Positions 24,968 through 32,686 of a stretch of 64,000 bases of DNA are shown in pieces. The notes beneath the pieces were generated by a model. That model worked only from the letters and a program-made list of their open reading frames with translations, did no database searches and was not told the origin of the DNA. Origin of the DNA: Clostridium_AW sp963515715 (lineage in GTDB: Bacteria; Bacillota; Clostridia; Clostridiales; Clostridiaceae); contig NZ_CAUPZS010000002.1 in assembly GCF_963515715.1 (NCBI RefSeq), forward strand, positions 221,806 to 285,805, given 5' to 3'. The translations under genes were made by a program, and so were the position numbers. Positions within the stretch are counted from its first letter, which is position 1, and each line of letters begins with the position of its first letter.

Positions 24968-24992
24968 CACCAGACTTTAGGATGGTGTTATT
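24964..24992 (+). promoter_or_regulatory. MerR-type site 2 that is also a hairpin terminator
   Basis: AACACCAGACTTT-6-GTGTTAT repeats the core of site 1 with identical spacing, in the gap between merR and the ABC genes. AACACCA/TGGTGTT also forms a 7-bp hairpin followed by TTCTTTT. It could act as operator, terminator or both. Confidence 0.6.
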
Positions 24993-25018
24993 CTTTTATC
25001 AAAAGGAGGGAATAACAC

Positions 25019-25750
25019 ATGGAAGCAATAGAAGTTCATAATCTTTATAAATCCTATGGGGATGTCCAAGTGGTGAAGGATGTTAGTTTAACGGTAAAGA
25101 AAGGTGAGGTATTTGGATTGCTTGGGGCCAATGGGGCAGGAAAGAGTACTACCATAGAGTGTATTTTAGGTACAAAGAATTTTGATGGCGGACAGGTATC
25201 TATCTTAGGTATGAATCCTCAAAAAGAAAGAAAACAACTATTTCAGAAAGTTGGGGTTCAGTTTCAAGAATCTAATTATCAAGATAAGATTATAGTAAAA
25301 GAGTTGTGTGAAATAACTGAAGTTCTTTACAAAAATCCATTAGATTCCAATAAATTATTAGAGCAATTTAACCTTCAAGATAAGGTTGAAAATCTAGTAA
25401 GCGAGCTATCTGGAGGTGAAAAGCAACGATTATTTATTATCCTAGCGTTAATTCCTAACCCAGAGGTAGTATTCCTAGACGAGCTTACAACAGGGCTAGA
25501 TGTAAAGGCTAGAAGAGATGTATGGAAGTGCTTATTAAACTTAAAGAAGCAAGGACTTACAATCTTTTTAACATCTCATTTCATGGATGAGGTTGAAGTT
25601 CTGTGCGATAAAATATGTATTTTAAAAAATGGAATAATAGATTTTTATGGAACAGTTGAAGAAGCAGTGGCACTGAGTCCATATGAAAAATTTGAGGATG
25701 CTTATTTATGGTTTGTAGATGAGGAGGAATTGGATGATGAAAGTATTTAA
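25019..25750 (+). CDS. ABC transporter ATP-binding protein (drug-export type)
   Basis: 243 residues, a single nucleotide-binding domain. Walker A GANGAGKST is at about 37-45, the signature LSGGEKQR at about 130-137, Walker B VVFLDE and a switch histidine in TSHFMDE. The short Q-loop region FQESNYQDK is of the ABC-2/DrrA type. It powers export with the overlapping permease. Ribosome binding site AAAGGAGG; 51 bases after merR. Confidence 0.92.
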   Translation: MEAIEVHNLYKSYGDVQVVKDVSLTVKKGEVFGLLGANGAGKSTTIECILGTKNFDGGQVSILGMNPQKERKQLFQKVGVQFQESNYQDKIIVKELCEITEVLYKNPLDSNKLLEQFNLQDKVENLVSELSGGEKQRLFIILALIPNPEVVFLDELTTGLDVKARRDVWKCLLNLKKQGLTIFLTSHFMDEVEVLCDKICILKNGIIDFYGTVEEAVALSPYEKFEDAYLWFVDEEELDDESI

Positions 25751-26480
25751 AGGAATGTTAAAAACTGAATTAAAGTTATCACTAAGAGGCATGGATATGT
25801 TCATCTTTGCAATCTGTATGCCAGTGGTGGTAACTGTTATTTTAGGTGTTATTTATGGCAATAAACCTGCATTTCCTGGAGCAGATTTTACATTCATGGA
25901 ACAATCCTTTGCAGCTGTATCAACCATTGCAATATGTGCAGGTGGCGTCATGGGGTTACCATTAGTATTATCTGAGTATCGTCATAGAAAGATATTAAAA
26001 AGATTTAGAGTAACACCAGTTAGCCCATCTATGATTTTAGTAGTTCAAGGAGTAATCTATGCTTTATATGCCATTGTTTCATTAATTCTTGTTTATTTAA
26101 TAGCAAAAATATTTTTTAAGTTTCAATTTAGAGGTTCATGGATAAACTTTTTAGGAGCATATACATTAGTAATGACATCAATGTTCAGCATTGGATTTAT
26201 GGTGGGGGGAATAGCGAAAAATATTAAGATGGCAGGTGTTATTGCCAGTATTCTATACTTTCCTATGCTTATATTCTCAGGAGCAACATTGCCATACGAG
26301 GTTATGCCAACAGCGCTTCAAAAAATAGCAGATATCTTACCCTTAACTCAGGGGATAAAGCTTTTAAAAAGTGCATCACTTAATTTAAGCATAGATAATA
26401 CAATACTACCAATTTTAGTTATGAGTATACTTGCTGTGATATGTACTGGGGTATCTATTAAGTTTTTTAGGTGGGAGTAA
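25734..26480 (+). CDS. ABC-2 type transporter permease
   Basis: 248 residues from ATG 25734, chosen for GAGGAGG 6 bases upstream (ATG 25737 is also possible). It has six hydrophobic segments. The typical ABC-2 sequence LSEYRHRKILKRFRVTPVSP is at about 77-96, and the late loop SGATLPYEVMPTALQKIADI near 184. It overlaps the ATPase gene by 17 bases, so the two are coupled. Together they should export a drug or peptide under MerR control. Confidence 0.9.
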   Translation: MMKVFKGMLKTELKLSLRGMDMFIFAICMPVVVTVILGVIYGNKPAFPGADFTFMEQSFAAVSTIAICAGGVMGLPLVLSEYRHRKILKRFRVTPVSPSMILVVQGVIYALYAIVSLILVYLIAKIFFKFQFRGSWINFLGAYTLVMTSMFSIGFMVGGIAKNIKMAGVIASILYFPMLIFSGATLPYEVMPTALQKIADILPLTQGIKLLKSASLNLSIDNTILPILVMSILAVICTGVSIKFFRWE

Positions 26481-26501
26481 ACTGTCTTTAATACAAGAAT
26501 A

Positions 26502-26603
26502 GGAGATAACTTTTCATTTAATGTTACTTTTCAAAAATATTTAAAAAACAGTGCAGGTAAAACATATTCTGACGCAGTAAATGAATGGTATAATGATGGT
26601 TGA
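26502..26603 (+). pseudogene. C-terminal fragment of a DUF6434-like protein
   Basis: An open frame without a start reads GDNFSFNVTFQKYLKNSAGK, then TYSDAVNEWYNDG and stop. This resembles the last helices of SAP/DUF6434 proteins. It lies just downstream of the ABC permease and is a remnant only. Confidence 0.55.
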
Positions 26604-26682
26604 CAAGGTTCCAATTGCTACTGGTGGAAATGCAACCGCGCTTTTTGCTATTATGACACTATCAAAGAAAGGAGTGTCGATC

Positions 26683-26920
26683 ATAAATATTTCAGACAGA
26701 ATTCAGAATTTAAGAAAAACAAAAGGTATTTCGCAAGAAGAACTTGCAGACAAGGTTGGAGTATCTCGACAAGCTGTTTCAAAATGGGAGAGCGAACAAA
26801 GTATCCCCCGATATTGAGAAAATCATTATCATGAGTGATTATTTTGAGGTGACCATAGACTACCTTTTGAAAGGAATTGAACCAAAGAAAGAAGAAACGA
26901 AGAGGGGGAAAGCTTTATAA
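26683..26920 (+). pseudogene. broken XRE regulator upstream of a two-component system
   Basis: NISDRIQNLRKTKGISQEEL and GVSRQAVSKWESEQSIP are a full XRE HTH. The expected start codon after AAAGGAG is ATA (26683-26685). A run of five C at 26803-26807 shifts the frame; the other frame continues DIEKIIIMSDYFEVTIDYLL and ends at 26920. Two separate lesions suggest a pseudogene. In related loci this HTH gene precedes drug-resistance operons. Confidence 0.75.
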
Positions 26921-26921
26921 C

Positions 26922-27623
26922 ATGAACAATGTTTTGATTATAGACGATGACAAAGAGCTTTGCGCTCTTATGAAAAAATGTGTGGAACAAGAGAGCTTCT
27001 CTGTCCATGTTGCTAACAGTGGATGTGCAGGACTTTGTATGGTTGATGAAAACAGGAACAGCCTTTCCCTTATCATTCTTGATGTAATGATGCCGGATTT
27101 AGATGGTTTTCATGTGCTGCAAAAAATTAGAGAAATAAGCAATGTACCCGTACTGATGCTCACCGCCAAAAGTGACGAGGAAGATAAAGTTTCCGGGTTA
27201 CGGCTGGGTGCTGATGATTATCTGACCAAACCATTCAGCATTAACGAACTGATGGCTCGTGTCAATTCTCTTATTCGCCGCTATACTACTTTGAACCATA
27301 CGGCTGAAAGTGCCACAGACTGCATGATGTTACAAGACATGATGATAGATAAATCCAATCGCATTGTGACTGTGAATGATATGCCGATAGAGCTGACAGG
27401 CAAAGAGTTTGACCTGCTTTTCTTTCTAGCAACAAATAAAGGGCGGGTGTTCACTAAAAAACAGATTTATACGCAGGTTTGGGAAGAAGAATATGCTTTT
27501 GACGATAGTAACATTATGTCCTTTATCAGCAAATTACGGAAAAAGATTGAGCCGGACCCAGGCCATCCATTTTATATTTTGACAGTCCGAGGTGTCGGTT
27601 ATCGTTTTAATAAGGAGGCTTGA
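26922..27623 (+). CDS. OmpR-family response regulator
   Basis: 233 residues. The receiver domain has acidic pocket DDD (8-10), phosphoacceptor Asp 54 in IILDVMMPD and Lys in LTKPF near 105. The winged-helix output domain is at about 140-230 (ELTGKEFDLLFFLATNKGRV, then RGVGYRFN). ATG 26922 is 2 bases after the broken XRE frame. It works with the kinase at 27631 and should activate the downstream ABC genes. Closest in layout to lantibiotic or bacitracin-sensing systems. Confidence 0.93.
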   Translation: MNNVLIIDDDKELCALMKKCVEQESFSVHVANSGCAGLCMVDENRNSLSLIILDVMMPDLDGFHVLQKIREISNVPVLMLTAKSDEEDKVSGLRLGADDYLTKPFSINELMARVNSLIRRYTTLNHTAESATDCMMLQDMMIDKSNRIVTVNDMPIELTGKEFDLLFFLATNKGRVFTKKQIYTQVWEEEYAFDDSNIMSFISKLRKKIEPDPGHPFYILTVRGVGYRFNKEA

Positions 27624-27630
27624 CGTAAGT

Positions 27631-28548
27631 ATGAATGTTTATCTGTTTTTTACGTTGGCTATAGCCCTGCTTATTATAGTATACCTTGTTTCTATCTTGC
27701 GGCGTGTCCGAACACAAATTACCCTTATAAAAGATGCTTTAGAAGATATAAAAAGCGGTAATCTCAACCGACGTGTTTTGACAATGGAAAACGATATGAC
27801 AAGTCAAATTTGTTATGACATCAACGAAATTGCAATTAACAGCCAATCACGGCTTATTCAACAAAAACAATCAGAGCAGGCATATAAACGGCTAATGACA
27901 AGTCTTTCACATGACGTAAAAACTCCACTTGCTTCTTTGGTTGGTTATTTGGAAGCAATCGAGAGTAAAATTGTAGTAGGAGAAGAAAAGGACGATTATA
28001 TCCGTGTTGCGACTAATAAAGCCCATCACTTAAAGCATTTTGTGGAAAATCTGTTTGAATGGGTGAAATTAGATTCTGGTGAACAGGTTTTTCATTTCGA
28101 AATTTTTGATTTGAATGAGTTATCCCGTAATATTATAGCTGATTGGATTCCTATTTTAGAAAACAGCCATTTTGAATATGAATTTGATATACCGGAAACA
28201 GAATATTCCATACGTATAGACGCAAACGCATATACCCGTATTCTCAATAATCTATTACAGAACATTATCACACACAGCGAGGGTGACGATATGGTGTTGC
28301 GTATTTTTGAAAATAATCAGCAAACCAAAATTGTAATAACAGATAATGGAAAAGGAATACTTCCCGATAATCTTCCTCATATTTTTGAAAGAATGTACCA
28401 ATGCGACCATTCACGAGGTGCAAAAGGAAATGGTTTAGGTTTGGCTATTGCAAAGGAGCTTGTCAGCGTTCACAAAGGAACTATCACTGCTGACAGCACT
28501 CCTGGCGCTGGAACTACATTCACGATTTTATTGCCGAAAGTCCTGTGA
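27631..28548 (+). CDS. sensor histidine kinase
   Basis: 305 residues from ATG 27631; AAGGAGG lies 12 bases upstream, a little long. One N-terminal transmembrane segment (about 3-24) and almost no extracellular part are followed by a HAMP-like linker and HisKA with His 94 in SLSHDVKTPLASL. The ATPase domain has N box NNLLQNIITHS and G boxes ITDNGKGI and KGNGLGLAI. The lack of a sensor loop means the signal is probably read inside the membrane or through the ABC transporter. Confidence 0.92.
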   Translation: MNVYLFFTLAIALLIIVYLVSILRRVRTQITLIKDALEDIKSGNLNRRVLTMENDMTSQICYDINEIAINSQSRLIQQKQSEQAYKRLMTSLSHDVKTPLASLVGYLEAIESKIVVGEEKDDYIRVATNKAHHLKHFVENLFEWVKLDSGEQVFHFEIFDLNELSRNIIADWIPILENSHFEYEFDIPETEYSIRIDANAYTRILNNLLQNIITHSEGDDMVLRIFENNQQTKIVITDNGKGILPDNLPHIFERMYQCDHSRGAKGNGLGLAIAKELVSVHKGTITADSTPGAGTTFTILLPKVL

Positions 28549-28706
28549 CAGCACAGGGCTTTCTTGCTGTAAAAACAAGATAAAAGCAAGATTACGGCAA
28601 GGTTTTGGCAAGGTTAATGTTTTATACTTTTAATTGTGATTGTTTCTGCTATCATATTGGTTATCACATTGCGAAAGCAAAGTTATTGAAAGTGAGGAAA
28701 TTTTAT

Positions 28707-29630
28707 ATGAGTGATTTTTTGATAGAAACTAAACAACTGACAAAAATTTATGGAGAACAGACGGCCGTTAGCTCCGTCAATCTTCATGTAAAGAAAGGTC
28801 GGATTTACGGACTGCTCGGACGCAATGGAGCCGGAAAAACCACCATAATGAAAATGATTTTGGGGTTGACTTCTATCACATCGGGCGAAGTAGATGTGTT
28901 CGGAAAGAATATTAAGGGTCAGGAGAAACGGGTATATCCACGCATCGGTGCAATCATCGAAACACCGGGTTTTTATCCTAACTTGACCGGGACGGAGAAC
29001 TTGGAAATTTTCGCAAAGCTGCGTGGTACAGCTGCCCCTAATGCAGTTGAAAAAGCATTGAAAGTAGTTGGATTACCGTATAAAGACAAAAAGCTGTTTG
29101 GAAAGTATTCTCTCGGAATGAAGCAGCGTCTTGGTATTGCCAACGCCATTTTGCATGACCCGGAATTGCTGATTTTGGACGAACCTACAAATGGTCTTGA
29201 CCCCATCGGCATTGCAGAAGTAAGAGAATTCATTAAGAATTTGAGTGCCACACAAGGAAAGACAATTCTTATTTCCAGTCATATTCTTTCGGAAATATCA
29301 TTGTTGGCTGATGATATTGGAATTATTGACCGCGGTGTTCTTTTGGAAGAAAGCAGTATGGATGAGTTGGAAAAGAAAAATAGTAAGTATATCCTGCTGC
29401 AAGTTTCCGATGTGCCAAAAGCTTCTTTGATTTTGGAGCAGCAATTCAAGGTTAAAGACTACTCGGTGCAAGACGACCATATTCTACGACTCTATGATAC
29501 ATCCCTTGATATGGCGGCAGTCAACAAAGCGTTAATGATGCAGGATGTTGCAGTTGCAGGCTCACAGCTTTGTAATGATACTTTGGAGGACTATTTCAAA
29601 AAAATTACAGGAGGTGAAGGCATTGCTTAA
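28707..29630 (+). CDS. lantibiotic/bacitracin-resistance type ABC transporter ATP-binding protein
   Basis: 307 residues from ATG 28707; an upstream ATG at 28605 lacks a ribosome binding site. Walker A GRNGAGKTT at about 38-46, signature YSLGMKQRL, Walker B LLILDEPTNGLDP and an accessory C-terminal domain of about 90 residues, as in LanF/BcrA proteins. It drives the two permeases that follow and confers self-protection against cell-envelope peptides. The two-component system lies directly upstream. Confidence 0.92.
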   Translation: MSDFLIETKQLTKIYGEQTAVSSVNLHVKKGRIYGLLGRNGAGKTTIMKMILGLTSITSGEVDVFGKNIKGQEKRVYPRIGAIIETPGFYPNLTGTENLEIFAKLRGTAAPNAVEKALKVVGLPYKDKKLFGKYSLGMKQRLGIANAILHDPELLILDEPTNGLDPIGIAEVREFIKNLSATQGKTILISSHILSEISLLADDIGIIDRGVLLEESSMDELEKKNSKYILLQVSDVPKASLILEQQFKVKDYSVQDDHILRLYDTSLDMAAVNKALMMQDVAVAGSQLCNDTLEDYFKKITGGEGIA

Positions 29631-30342
29631 CCTTATTCAAACAGAATTTCTTAAACTGCGCCGCAATAAGCTTATTTGGCTCATGTTGTTAACCGCTCTC
29701 ATTATGCCATTTTTCGCACTATTATATTTTAATTATTTTGGGGATAAAGGTGTTGACCCGATACATTTTTATAAATGGTCAGCACTCGGCTATACTATTA
29801 TCATTATCTTACCTGTTATTTTGGGAATACTTAGTACCATGCTTATGCATGAAGAAAATCAGTATGATATGTTAAAACAACTTTGGATTGTTCCTATCAG
29901 CAAAATGGGATACTTTTTTAGTAAATTTTTTGTGGTTTTGGTTTACTCCATTTGTTTCATGCTAATTACATTCGTAGCTTCCGTTATGTTTAGTGTGCTT
30001 TCAGGATATGTCGTATTTGAATGGGGAAGCGTATTATATTTACTGAAAAAATGTTTAGCGGCTGGTTTTTTTACTGCTTTTGCAATGTTGCCGATTTTAG
30101 CAATAGCCTCATCGCAAAAAGGATACATTCTCCTGATTTGTATTACATTGGTTTATACCTTTTTTACATTTTTTATAATGCCTGTAAATATGTATCTACA
30201 CCCCATATCCAGTATGGCAGTTATATTAGATATTCCGGGCATTGTTCAAGCAATTAACGTCCCTTTAGCGTTTCTTTGTATTTGCGTTTGGGATATTATT
30301 GCAGTATTACTTGCAAATGTCGCATTGAAAAGAAGGAAATGA
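29623..30342 (+). CDS. lantibiotic-immunity type ABC permease (LanE-like)
   Basis: 239 residues. The start is TTG 29623 with GGAGG 8 bases upstream; it overlaps the ATPase gene by 8 bases. LNLIQTEFLKLRRNKLIWLM is the usual start of MutE/EpiE-type permeases, followed by six hydrophobic segments. It forms the membrane part with the 30353 product. Confidence 0.85.
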   Translation: MLNLIQTEFLKLRRNKLIWLMLLTALIMPFFALLYFNYFGDKGVDPIHFYKWSALGYTIIIILPVILGILSTMLMHEENQYDMLKQLWIVPISKMGYFFSKFFVVLVYSICFMLITFVASVMFSVLSGYVVFEWGSVLYLLKKCLAAGFFTAFAMLPILAIASSQKGYILLICITLVYTFFTFFIMPVNMYLHPISSMAVILDIPGIVQAINVPLAFLCICVWDIIAVLLANVALKRRK

Positions 30343-30352
30343 GGTGTGCATA

Positions 30353-31087
30353 ATGCGAAATTTACTTTGGGCTGAACTCCAAAAGATTCGCCGTTCAAAT
30401 ATTGTTTGGATTACAATTTTTGCAACAGTTATGGTAGCTGTTATTGTTTTTATACAGGGATGGTTTACGTATAATGGTTCACGGGATATAGACAGTGCAG
30501 GATGGTATATGACTATGGCTCAGCCTTTGGCAACAATTTTTGTTCTTCCCGCAGTCATTTCTCTTTTGGGAAGTTATATGATCTGTCGTGAAGAAGATGA
30601 GGATACTATAAAATCTTTGCTACTTATTCCCGTAAATGAAACAAAGTTAATTGCTACAAAAATGATTATTACTTTTTTATTCAGTATTTTCATTTACTTG
30701 CTGCTCTTTGCAATAGCATTTTTGACTGAGGCAATATTACATCTTTCCGATTTATCGGTAGGAATGGTTTTAGATTTTCTGAAAATATATTTTCTTCAAG
30801 GTGTTGGAATATTCCTTGTTATCTCGCCCATTATTGCCTTGGTATCATATATGAAAAAAGGCTATTGGATTGCATTAGTATTAACTGAAATGTACTCTTT
30901 TGCGGGACTATTCATGAGTATGTCAAACACCCTAAAAACATTCTATCCTATTACGGCGGCATTTGGGGTTTCCGGTTACTATGAAGCTACTGTCCAAAAT
31001 CGGATAGAAAGTATTATAGTCTTGTTACTATGTGGTTGCCTTTCTGTTTTTATACTCAAAGGTTTCAAATATAGTGAAAAAAATTAG
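30353..31087 (+). CDS. lantibiotic-immunity type ABC permease (LanG-like)
   Basis: 244 residues from ATG 30353 after GAGGTG, 10 bases after the first permease gene. RNLLWAELQKIRRSNIVWIT mirrors the LanE-like start; six hydrophobic segments follow. Together with the 28707 and 29623 products it makes a LanFEG/CprABC-like exporter, presumably induced by the two-component system. A hairpin with A/T runs follows the stop. Confidence 0.85.
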   Translation: MRNLLWAELQKIRRSNIVWITIFATVMVAVIVFIQGWFTYNGSRDIDSAGWYMTMAQPLATIFVLPAVISLLGSYMICREEDEDTIKSLLLIPVNETKLIATKMIITFLFSIFIYLLLFAIAFLTEAILHLSDLSVGMVLDFLKIYFLQGVGIFLVISPIIALVSYMKKGYWIALVLTEMYSFAGLFMSMSNTLKTFYPITAAFGVSGYYEATVQNRIESIIVLLLCGCLSVFILKGFKYSEKN

Positions 31088-31107
31088 CCATACGCTTAGA
31101 CGTATGG
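31088..31107. terminator. hairpin after the permease gene
   Basis: CCATACG pairs with CGTATGG over a 6-base loop. It is followed by A's rather than T's, so it would terminate best in the minus direction. Confidence 0.5.
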
Positions 31108-31137
31108 AAAAAAACAATGACAAAAAGGTAAATATTT

Positions 31138-31305
31138 ATGAAAAAAAGATTGTATAGGATTAGACAAGGGAAATGGATTGCTGGTGTTTGTGGTGGTATT
31201 GCTAAATACTTTGATATAGACCCCAAGGTAGTACGGTTGCTCTGTGCAGGGCTTATCGCAGCATATGGAAGTGGATTATTGATAGCAAATAAACAGGGGT
31301 TATGA
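31138..31305 (+). CDS. truncated PspC-domain protein, 55 aa
   Basis: MKKRLYRIRQGKWIAGVCGG, then IAKYFDIDPKVVRLLCAGLI is a clear PspC start. The normal second half of the hydrophobic segment is replaced by AAYGSGLLIANKQGL and a stop. It is about 10 residues shorter than usual and probably impaired. It is related to envelope-stress proteins often found with such ABC operons. No strong ribosome binding site (AAAAGGTAA). Confidence 0.6.
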   Translation: MKKRLYRIRQGKWIAGVCGGIAKYFDIDPKVVRLLCAGLIAAYGSGLLIANKQGL

Positions 31306-31369
31306 GAATGATATGAAATTATCTTAATTATATTTTCTTATATGTGTATGTTTTTAAAACAAAAAAGTG

Positions 31370-31398
31370 TTGACTGTAAGAATGGTAAGTTATATACT
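31370..31398 (+). promoter_or_regulatory. promoter of the attenuated metallo-hydrolase gene
   Basis: TTGACT at 31370-31375, 17-base spacer, TATACT at 31393-31398. The leader it makes is about 350 bases long. Confidence 0.8.
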
Positions 31399-31437
31399 TT
31401 AGAAAGATTATATTTATAGAAAAGGAGAGTTGAAGAG

Positions 31438-31461
31438 ATGATTTCAGTTGTTCTTAACTAA
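31438..31461 (+). CDS. seven-residue leader peptide
   Basis: AAAGGAGA lies about 9 bases upstream of ATG 31438, which encodes MISVVLN and a stop. Its last codons are half of a long-range stem (GTTCTTAA 31450 with TTAAGAAC 31528). This layout is typical of ribosome-stalling control of resistance genes. Confidence 0.6.
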   Translation: MISVVLN

Positions 31462-31730
31462 ACTATTAAGATTAAATAGTTTAAGATGCTTTAAAGTTCT
31501 AGTTTAGAGCTTTATTTGATTTTGCATTTAAGAACAATATCTTCTATTAAACTCTTTTATAAAAAATAAAATAAATTTAAATACACATATAATATTATAT
31601 ATGCTTATTTTTATTAAGATAAAATATGGATATATATATTTTGTATTAAGTTTAATTTGATAAAATAAAAGATCTTTATATAAATAAATTCCCCATAGAT
31701 GGTATTGTTCGTCTATGGGGATTTTTGTTT
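31450..31730 (+). promoter_or_regulatory. leader attenuator with terminal terminator hairpin
   Basis: Nested stems AAACTATT/AATAGTTT (31460-31482) and AAAGTTCTA/TAGAGCTTT (31493-31513) lie inside the long GTTCTTAA/TTAAGAAC stem. An AT-rich stretch without genes follows. The leader ends in a 9-bp terminator CCCCATAGA/TCTATGGGG with T-run (31691-31728), about 25 bases before the coding start at 31756. Confidence 0.7.
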
Positions 31731-31755
31731 TGTATTGAGAAAGGTGGGAGTTTTT

Positions 31756-32490
31756 ATGGCTTTAACAAAAGTTACAGAAAGAATTTATTATCTTATAAAC
31801 GACAAGGAAACTGATAGGCCAGTACTTGGATACATTAAAGGAGATAAGTATTCTTTGATGGTGGATGCAGGAAACTCAAAAAATCATGTTGAAAAATTTA
31901 ATAATTCTATAGAAAAATTAAATTTAAAATTACCTGATTATGTTGCAATTACTCATTGGCATTGGGATCATAGTTATGGAATGCATGCAGCTATGGGAAA
32001 AACAATAGCATGTGAAATAACTAATGAACAATTAAAGGTTATGACTAAATGGCAATGGACAGATGAAGCAATGAAAAAGCGTCTTTTAACGGGAGAAGAT
32101 ATTGAATTTGCGGATACTAATATTCGCAAAGAATATAAAACATTTCAAGAGATAAAAATTACTGCTGCGGATATAGTATTTAAAAACAATTTAGAAATAG
32201 ATTTAGGAGGATTAACAGTTATTTTAAAGAATGTTATTTCACCTCATTCTGAGGATTCAGTAATAGTTTATGTACCAGAGGAAAAAGTAGTGTTTATAGG
32301 AGATGCTTATGGAATGGACTATTATAATAATTGCAAATATGATCCAGTTAAAGTAGAGGGTTTTATAAATACGCTAGAGAATTTAGAGTTTAATCTTTGT
32401 TTTCCAGGACATTCATCACCTATAAATAAAACTGAGATCATTAAGTTTTTAAAATCACAACATAAAAAAATTTGCGTAAGAAATGAGTAA
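31756..32490 (+). CDS. MBL-fold metallo-hydrolase
   Basis: 244 residues from ATG 31756; the earlier ATG at 31699 lies inside the terminator hairpin. The metal-binding motif THWHWDHSYGMH is at about 66-77. Later ligands are H in ISPHSEDS (about 174), D in FIGDAYG (about 195) and H in FPGHSSP (about 222). It belongs to the broad beta-lactamase-fold hydrolases, not recognisably to the true carbapenemases; the substrate is unknown. The attenuator in front suggests induction by a ribosome-acting compound. Confidence 0.87.
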   Translation: MALTKVTERIYYLINDKETDRPVLGYIKGDKYSLMVDAGNSKNHVEKFNNSIEKLNLKLPDYVAITHWHWDHSYGMHAAMGKTIACEITNEQLKVMTKWQWTDEAMKKRLLTGEDIEFADTNIRKEYKTFQEIKITAADIVFKNNLEIDLGGLTVILKNVISPHSEDSVIVYVPEEKVVFIGDAYGMDYYNNCKYDPVKVEGFINTLENLEFNLCFPGHSSPINKTEIIKFLKSQHKKICVRNE

Positions 32491-32510
32491 ATTTTATTGA
32501 AATCACAACC

Positions 32511-32549
32511 CTACACTATAGCACCAGGGTTTATAACATGTGTTATAAT
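32511..32549 (+). promoter_or_regulatory. MerR-type promoter/operator, site 3
   Basis: CACTATAGCACCAGGGTTT-7-GTGTTATAAT lies 137 bases before the UvrA-like gene. It shares the framework of sites 1 and 2 near merR, including the CACTATA flank of site 1. Confidence 0.65.
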
Positions 32550-32686
32550 CTGAATAGAAGAAAAAGAGAAGGATATAAAGAATTTGATTTCTCATCTAAG
32601 TACATTGATTAATAAATAATAATATTTGTGTAAGTTGAAAGATAAGTTATAAATTAAAAACAAAGGAGTAACAAGGAGGGATATAG

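Noticed and set aside
31699..31755. Upstream ATG as the start of the MBL-fold gene
   Set aside because: It lies inside the terminator hairpin and has no ribosome binding site; ATG 31756 has AAGGTGGGAG.
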